Shown here one piece after another: positions 20,196-23,784 of a stretch of DNA of 23,784 bases. The notes under the pieces were generated by a model that made no database searches, was not told the DNA's origin, and saw nothing but the letters and a program-made list of their open reading frames with translations. The position numbers and the translations under genes are program-made. How positions within the stretch are numbered: the first letter of the stretch is position 1; every line of letters starts with the position of its first letter. Source of the DNA: PALSA-1336 sp038203095 (GTDB taxonomy: Bacteria; Patescibacteriota; Doudnabacteria; UBA920); NCBI GenBank assembly GCA_038203095.1, contig JBBREH010000020.1, forward strand, positions 1 to 23,784, read 5' to 3'.

Positions 20196-20528
20196 ATGTC
20201 ACGATCATCTAAAAAAGGACCATATGTAGACCCAAGAGTGCTTAAGAAAGTGCTCAATGGGAAAGCCGGTACGACTCAAATTAAAACTTGGTCTCGGGCT
20301 TGTACCATTGCGCCGGAGTTTGTCGGGTTTACTTTTTTAGTGCATAATGGCAGAGTTCACACACCAGTATTCGTTACGGAAAATATGGTTGGGCACAAAT
20401 TAGGTGAATTTTCTTTGACTCGCAAGTTTACCAGACACGGCGGTAAGATGGCTAAAGAACAGGAAATGGCTAAAGCAGAAGCAGAGAAAGCTAAGCTGAA
20501 CGCAGTGAAGGAACCGGTTAAGAAGTAA
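20196..20528 (+). CDS. rpsS: 30S ribosomal protein S19 with charged C-terminal extension
   Basis: A 110-residue S19 (E. coli 92), a 30S-head protein that contacts the A-site finger region. Family segments: MSRSSKKGPYVDPRVLKKV, IKTWSRACTIAPEFVGFTF, VHNGRVHTPVFVTENMVGHK and LGEFSLTRKFTRHGGK. The last 25 residues (EQEMAKAEAEKAKLNAVKEP and VKK) are a Lys/Glu/Ala-rich helical extension. It lies between L2 and L22 in the usual order. GCGAGATAAACCCT precedes the start, so there is no Shine-Dalgarno. Confidence 0.97.
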   Translation: MSRSSKKGPYVDPRVLKKVLNGKAGTTQIKTWSRACTIAPEFVGFTFLVHNGRVHTPVFVTENMVGHKLGEFSLTRKFTRHGGKMAKEQEMAKAEAEKAKLNAVKEPVKK

Positions 20529-20533
20529 ACATT

Positions 20534-20611
20534 TAGTGGGTAGTGGGTAGAAAGTAGCCAAACAGGCTACAGGCTACAGGCTACCAACTGCTCACTACAA
20601 ACTACCCACTA
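20534..20611 (+). repeat. Spacer hairpin between rpsS and rplV (TAGTGGGTAG type)
   Basis: The left arm TAGTGGGTAGTGGGTAG and the right arm ACTACAAACTACCCACTA pair at the base; the top has AAGTAGCC near a triple GGCTACA tandem. It starts 5 nt after the stop and ends 5 nt before the rplV start. Confidence 0.8.
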
Positions 20612-20616
20612 ACTAT

Positions 20617-21225
20617 ATGGCAAAGACATTAGCAACAACTTCCGCCAAAGGCGGATCCGCCTCCGGCGGAGAATCACCGAAACTCGTTATGGCTTCTGCC
20701 AACGATCTTCATATTTCCCCGAGAAAAATGAGGTTGGTTACGAATTTGGTCAAGGGTATGAACGCGATGGACGCTATTGTCCAACTACAGCACGCCGAAA
20801 AAAAGGCTTCGCCAATTTTGATTAAACTTATCCAGTCGGCTGTGGCAAATGCCAAGAATAATTTTTCACTGGATACGGACCATCTATTTATAAAGAGCCT
20901 TACCGCGGATATGGGTAAAGTAATGAAGCGTTACTTTCCCCGAGCCCGCGGCAGCGCTTTTGTGATTCGAAGGAAAATGTGTCATGTGAATATTGTTTTG
21001 GAAGAAAAGAAACACAGTAAGGCAGGTAAATTTAAAGCCGGATTCCTAAACAAGCCAAAAGCTGATGAAATAAAGGGTGAAAATGTTGATCAACAGGACG
21101 CAGTAAATCAGAGGCCTGTAAAAGACACCGGCAAGAAATCCCAAATTTTCAAATCCGACGAACAGCAAAAGATGAATAAGGTTGCGAATAAACGAAGACT
21201 TTTCAATCGTAAGACAGGGGAATAA
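20617..21225 (+). CDS. rplV: 50S ribosomal protein L22 with palindrome insertion and long tail
   Basis: A 202-residue L22 (E. coli 110), whose hairpin lines the exit tunnel. The conserved core is about residues 24-130: HISPRKMRLVTNLVKGMNAM, LIKLIQSAVANAKNNF, LFIKSLTADMGKVMKRYFPR, ARGSAFVIRRKMCHVNIVLE. Ahead of it, residues 9-18 (SAKGGSASGG) are encoded by a 30-bp palindrome, exactly as in L4. After the core comes a tail of about 70 residues, Lys/Gln/Asp-rich and probably disordered. Canonical operon position between S19 and S3. No Shine-Dalgarno (ACTATATG). Confidence 0.96.
   Translation: MAKTLATTSAKGGSASGGESPKLVMASANDLHISPRKMRLVTNLVKGMNAMDAIVQLQHAEKKASPILIKLIQSAVANAKNNFSLDTDHLFIKSLTADMGKVMKRYFPRARGSAFVIRRKMCHVNIVLEEKKHSKAGKFKAGFLNKPKADEIKGENVDQQDAVNQRPVKDTGKKSQIFKSDEQQKMNKVANKRRLFNRKTGE
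20641..20670. repeat. GGATCC palindrome copy inside rplV
   Basis: Half-sites TCCGCCAAAGGCGGA and TCCGCCTCCGGCGGA, one mismatch from a perfect palindrome, in frame as SAKGGSASGG at residues 9-18. Confidence 0.92.
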
Positions 21226-21228
21226 TCT

Positions 21229-21309
21229 CTACTAAATACTAAAGCGTACGAAATGTACGAAATCATTTATCAAAGGTTTAGTATTTTAGTAAAATTTTGT
21301 ATTTAGTAG
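21229..21309 (+). repeat. Spacer hairpin family A, copy 4 (rplV-rpsC)
   Basis: CTACTAAATACTAAAG...TATTTAGTAG with inner GCGTACGAAATGTACGAAAT and loop ATCATTTATCAAAG. It starts 4 nt after the stop; the next ATG is 22 nt after the end. Confidence 0.9.
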
Positions 21310-21331
21310 AAAAATTTATTTTAATAAATTT

Positions 21332-22009
21332 ATGGGTCATAAGATTAATCCTACATCGCTTAGAATGAATATTACCGAGACTTGGAAATCCAAGTGGTTT
21401 TCTAAGCATAATTTTGCCAAGCAGTTAATGGAAGATGTGCAAATTCGGGAATACTTGGAAAAACATTTAAAGAAATCAGGTTTAGTGAGAGTGGATATTG
21501 AACGCTTAAACGATGGTACTATTACAGTAATTGTTAAAACCACTAAGCCGGGGCTTATTATTGGCAAAGGTGGAGCAGGGATTGAAGAGCTGAAAAAGAA
21601 AATAAAGCAGAAACTTGGAATTAAGCAGGAACTTAAGGTTAATATAGAAGAAATCCGCGATGTGAATATGCAGGCTCAGGTAGTCGCAAACGGGATTGTT
21701 GAACAGTTAGAAAAACGCGTTGCTTTCCGCAGGCTAATGAAGATGTCATTGGAACAGATTATGAATGCGGGGGCCAAGGGAGCTAAAGTGGCTATAGGCG
21801 GTCGTTTGAACGGGGCTGACATTGCCAGAACCGAACATTTGTCCTCCGGAAAAATTCCCTTACACACTTTGCGCGCTAATATTGATTTCGCCAGAAGTAC
21901 AGCTTTTACTACATATGGCACAGTTGGAGTTAAGGTCTGGATTTATAAAGGTGATATATTTGAGCAAAGAAAGGCTGATGTAAAAGCAGTAATGGAGAAA
22001 AAAGTTTAA
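21332..22009 (+). CDS. rpsC: 30S ribosomal protein S3
   Basis: A 225-residue S3 at the mRNA entry tunnel. Marks: MGHKINPTSLRMNITETWKS, the KH domain with IVKTTKPGLIIGKGGAGIEE (GxxG loop IGKGG), NIEEIRDVNMQAQVVANGIV, EQLEKRVAFRRLMK and GAKGAKVAIGGRLNGADIAR, followed by TYGTVGVKVWIYKGDIF near the C-terminus. Length is close to E. coli (233). It is preceded by family A hairpin copy 4 plus an AAATTTATTTTAATAAATTT stretch, also present in a shorter form before rpmC. No Shine-Dalgarno. Confidence 0.98.
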   Translation: MGHKINPTSLRMNITETWKSKWFSKHNFAKQLMEDVQIREYLEKHLKKSGLVRVDIERLNDGTITVIVKTTKPGLIIGKGGAGIEELKKKIKQKLGIKQELKVNIEEIRDVNMQAQVVANGIVEQLEKRVAFRRLMKMSLEQIMNAGAKGAKVAIGGRLNGADIARTEHLSSGKIPLHTLRANIDFARSTAFTTYGTVGVKVWIYKGDIFEQRKADVKAVMEKKV

Positions 22010-22012
22010 TAT

Positions 22013-22070
22013 AGTTTGTAGTGCGTAGTTTGTAGCTAAGCTGCAGACTACACCTACAACCTACCAACTA
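22013..22070 (+). repeat. Spacer hairpin between rpsC and rplP (TTTGTAGTGCGTAG type)
   Basis: AGTTTGTAGTGCGTAGTTTG then TAG in the left arm, CTACACCTACAACCTACCAACT in parts (CTACACC, TACAACC, TACCAACT) in the right. They pair around AGCTAAGCTGCAG. It starts 3 nt after the stop and ends 4 nt before the next ATG. Confidence 0.75.
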
Positions 22071-22074
22071 ATCT

Positions 22075-22491
22075 ATGTTCATTCCTAAAAAACTTAAACA
22101 CCGCAAGCACCATCGCGGTCATACAAAAGGACAGGCCACAGCCGGAGCGGAAATTGCCTTTGGTCAGTTCGCGCTTAAAGCCTTGGAAAGCTCCTGGGTA
22201 ACGGCCCGCCAGATTGAGGCTGCCCGCCGCGCAATGACCAGGTACGTGCAAAGAGGCGGCAAGATTTGGATTAGGGTTTTTGCCGATAAGCCGGTTACAT
22301 TACACGGAAACGAAAGCCCAATGGGAGGTGGTAAAGGCGCGGTTGATCACTTTGTCTGCGTAGTAAAAAAAGGCAAGATTTTATTTGAAATGGATGGCGT
22401 TACCAAAGTACAAGCGCAGGAAGCAATGAGGCTAGCAAGCTATAAGTTACCCGTAAAGAGCAGATTTTTAATGAAAGAGAAACAAGGGTAA
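22075..22491 (+). CDS. rplP: 50S ribosomal protein L16
   Basis: A 138-residue L16 of normal length, which helps position A-site tRNA. Marks: MFIPKKLKHRKHHRGHTKGQ, EIAFGQFALKALESSWVTAR, QIEAARRAMTRYVQRGGKIW, IRVFADKPVT and the loop GNESPMGGGKGAVDHFV. It sits between S3 and L29 in canonical order. The start is preceded by CTAATCT and has no Shine-Dalgarno. Confidence 0.98.
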   Translation: MFIPKKLKHRKHHRGHTKGQATAGAEIAFGQFALKALESSWVTARQIEAARRAMTRYVQRGGKIWIRVFADKPVTLHGNESPMGGGKGAVDHFVCVVKKGKILFEMDGVTKVQAQEAMRLASYKLPVKSRFLMKEKQG

Positions 22492-22494
22492 TCT

Positions 22495-22575
22495 CTACTA
22501 AATACTAAAGCGTACGAAGTGTATGAAATCATTTATCAAAGTTTTAGTATTTTAGTAAAACTTCGTATTTAGTAG
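22495..22575 (+). repeat. Spacer hairpin family A, copy 5 (rplP-rpmC)
   Basis: Almost identical to copy 4, with inner GCGTACGAAGTGTATGAAAT and the same loop. It starts 4 nt after the stop; the ATG is 21 nt downstream of the end. Confidence 0.92.
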
Positions 22576-22596
22576 AAAAATTTATTTAATAAATTT

Positions 22597-22785
22597 ATGA
22601 AATTTACAGAACTAAAAACTAAATCCGAAGGGGAAGTTAAGCAGTTGCTTACAGACTTGCGCGCTCAGTTTCATGATTTATCGGTTAAGTCTAAGCTTAA
22701 CCAGTTAAAGAACAGTCATCAGTTAAAAGCCATAAAGAAAGATATTGCCAGAGTAATGACATATCTGCACAATTTAACCAAATAA
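22597..22785 (+). CDS. rpmC: 50S ribosomal protein L29
   Basis: A 62-residue L29, a two-helix protein near the tunnel exit that contacts L23. Marks: MKFTELKTKSEGEVKQLLTD, LRAQFHDLSVKSKLNQLKNS and the C-terminal helix KAIKKDIARVMTYLHNL. Normal length. It lies between hairpins A5 and A6. No Shine-Dalgarno (AATAAATTTATG). Confidence 0.95.
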   Translation: MKFTELKTKSEGEVKQLLTDLRAQFHDLSVKSKLNQLKNSHQLKAIKKDIARVMTYLHNLTK

Positions 22786-22789
22786 TGCT

Positions 22790-22865
22790 CTACTAAATAC
22801 TAAAAAAACTAAATACGAAATCAGCAAATTCAAGTTTAGTATTTAGTCCATTTCGTATTTAGTAG
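22790..22865 (+). repeat. Spacer hairpin family A, copy 6 (rpmC-rpsQ)
   Basis: A shorter variant: CTACTAAATACTAAAAAAAC on the left, TTTCGTATTTAGTAG on the right, with an inner TTTAGTATTTAGTCC. It starts 5 nt after the stop and ends 10 nt before the rpsQ start. Confidence 0.85.
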
Positions 22866-22875
22866 GATCAATTTT

Positions 22876-23124
22876 ATGGATAAAATTTTAAAAAAACAAC
22901 AAATGACCGGTCTGATTGTGTCCGATAAAATGGACAAGACTGTAGTGGTTAAAGTTGATATAAGAAAACGCCACGCCAAGTACAAGAAATCTTATACCAT
23001 TTCTAAAAAGTTTAAAGCGCATGACGAGAATAATGAGTACAAGACTGGGGATAGGGTAGTAATAGAATCAACAAGACCAATTAGCAAAGATAAGAAGTTT
23101 AAGGTTTTAAGCAAAATCAAGTAA
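22876..23124 (+). CDS. rpsQ: 30S ribosomal protein S17
   Basis: An 82-residue S17, an early 16S-binding protein. Marks: QQMTGLIVSDKMDKTVVVKV, RKRHAKYKKSYTISKKFKAH and DENNEYKTGDRVVIESTRPI, followed by SKDKKFKVL. Normal length. Canonical position after L29. The ATG is preceded by GGATCAATTTT, at best a very weak Shine-Dalgarno. Confidence 0.97.
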   Translation: MDKILKKQQMTGLIVSDKMDKTVVVKVDIRKRHAKYKKSYTISKKFKAHDENNEYKTGDRVVIESTRPISKDKKFKVLSKIK

Positions 23125-23128
23125 TTGG

Positions 23129-23216
23129 CTTTACTAACTACTAATTTTTACGAATATACTAATACGAGCCCCGAGAATTTAAATTAGTATATTAGTACTA
23201 ATTAGTAGTTAGCAAA
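23129..23216 (+). repeat. Spacer hairpin family A, diverged copy 7 (rpsQ-rplN)
   Basis: Arms use CTTTACTAACTACTAATT and AATTAGTAGTTAGCAAAG with inner ATACTAATA / TAGTATATTAGTA. It is related in word composition to the other copies but clearly a different sequence. It starts 4 nt after the stop and ends 20 nt before the next ATG. Confidence 0.85.
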
Positions 23217-23236
23217 GACAGTCTAAAGAAATTTCT

Positions 23237-23629
23237 ATGTTGCAAGTACGATCATATATTAAAATAGCAGATAATACCGGCGCGAAAGTCGTAAATGTTT
23301 TTAGTGTGAACGGGAAGAATAGCAAGCGCTTTGCCACTGTTGGTGATATTGTTGCTGGCTCTGTCAGGCAAGTGGCGCCAAATTCAACTTTGAAAAAAGG
23401 AGATAAAGTTCATGCAGTCATTGTCAGGCTTAGAAAAGAAATGCGTCGCAAGGACGGTTCCTATATTCGTTTTGATGAGAACGCCGGAGTAATTGTTGAC
23501 AAGGAAAAAGGAGAGCCAAAAGGCACCCGTATTTTCGGCCCCATCCCAAGAGAAATTCGTGAAAGAGCCAAGGGGCAATTTGAAGACGGATTTAAGAAAA
23601 TTGTATCATTGGCACCGGAAGTAATATAA
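23237..23629 (+). CDS. rplN: 50S ribosomal protein L14
   Basis: A 130-residue L14 (E. coli 123), at the subunit interface. Marks: MLQVRSYIKIADNTGAKVVN, VGDIVAGSVRQVAPNSTLKK, VHAVIVRLRKEMRRKDGSYI, RFDENAGVIVDKEKGEPKGT and RIFGPIPREIRERAKGQFED. A few residues longer than usual in the first and last thirds. The start has no Shine-Dalgarno (AAAGAAATTTCT). Confidence 0.97.
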   Translation: MLQVRSYIKIADNTGAKVVNVFSVNGKNSKRFATVGDIVAGSVRQVAPNSTLKKGDKVHAVIVRLRKEMRRKDGSYIRFDENAGVIVDKEKGEPKGTRIFGPIPREIRERAKGQFEDGFKKIVSLAPEVI

Positions 23630-23631
23630 GC

Positions 23632-23730
23632 AAGTGAATAGTGAGAAGTGGACAGTGATTAGTAAATCACAGCTACTCACTACTCACTACTCACTACTCA
23701 CTACTCACTACTCACTACCCACTACCCACT
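23632..23730 (+). repeat. Spacer hairpin with heptamer tandem before rplX
   Basis: The right arm is a tandem of the heptamer CTACTCA (about six units) passing into CTACCCA units. The left arm carries degenerate complements (GTGAATAGTGAGAAGTGG, CAGTGATTAGTAA). It begins about 3 nt after the rplN stop and ends 4 nt before the rplX ATG. Confidence 0.85.
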
Positions 23731-23734
23731 ATTT

Positions 23735-23784
23735 ATGAACAACATTAGACTCAAAATTAAGACCGGCGATACCGTTAAAATCCT
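23735..23784 (+). CDS. rplX: 50S ribosomal protein L24, 5' end only
   Basis: The window ends 50 nt into the gene. The visible N-terminus is MNNIRLKIKTGDTVKI, which matches L24, whose first strand reads KIKKGDxVxVI. The position directly after L14 is the canonical place for rplX. No Shine-Dalgarno is visible. Confidence 0.85.
   Translation, partial: MNNIRLKIKTGDTVKI

Noticed and set aside
17134..23216. Regularly repeated family A hairpins as a CRISPR-like array
   Set aside because: The copies are separated by ribosomal protein genes, not by short unique spacers, and no cas gene is present.

Overview
The window is about 24 kb of a small-genome bacterium, most likely a member of the Candidate Phyla Radiation (Patescibacteria), possibly Parcubacteria. 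The reasons are: a 57-residue L28 with a zinc-ribbon-like cysteine pattern; ribosomal proteins with lineage-type insertions and extensions (S7, L22, S19); small secreted or metal-binding proteins of a CPR type; start codons that mostly lack a Shine-Dalgarno sequence; and several families of intergenic palindromes. TGA is used as a stop (ends at 13434 and 14003), so this is not a code-25 lineage. I saw no tRNA, rRNA or CRISPR array.

Positions 1-7076 are a mixed region: a DUF4383 membrane protein, a tiny Cys-rich protein, a DUF3048 (YerB-like) protein, a single-span membrane protein, a secreted five-repeat Cys-rich protein, an unusual S41-type peptidase carrying a degenerate J-domain (minus), L28 (rpmB, minus) and an M50 (site-2) metalloprotease. 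Two inverted copies of one dispersed repeat lie here (697-834, 4421-4562).

Positions 7077-16480 hold the str cluster, rpsL-rpsG-fusA-[four small genes]-tuf. It starts from a near-consensus promoter (7715-7742) and has a roughly 375-nt leader with a candidate attenuator. Three short minus-strand units are interleaved. Two encode small proteins (a 53-aa membrane protein and a 59-aa Cys-containing protein), each with a perfect Shine-Dalgarno, an intrinsic terminator and an extended -10 promoter whose -35/-10 spacer is a (CT)n dinucleotide tract of different length. The third encodes a 46-aa zinc-ribbon-like protein behind a consensus promoter, a possible short RNA or attenuator, and a 20-codon leader-like ORF.

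Positions 16478-23784 are the S10 operon in canonical order: S10-L3-L4-L23-L2-S19-L22-S3-L16-L29-S17-L14-L24 (L24 cut by the window end). Nearly every spacer is filled by an inverted repeat that starts a few bases after one stop codon and ends 5-22 bases before the next start. Seven are related (arms built on CTACTAAATACTAAA or CTAACTACTAATT words); the others have unrelated sequence but the same architecture. A separate 30-bp palindrome centred on GGATCC, with no stop codon in any frame, sits in frame in L4, L22 and the Cys-rich secreted protein and also occurs in non-coding DNA. This resembles, as an analogy only, the palindromic elements that insert into Rickettsia genes.

The translation genes presumably make one growth-linked programme (S12, S7, EF-G, EF-Tu and the S10 ribosomal set). 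The most interesting features are the spacer hairpins, the in-frame palindromes, the CT-tract promoters, and an EF-G whose G4 and G5 nucleotide-binding motifs both depart from consensus.
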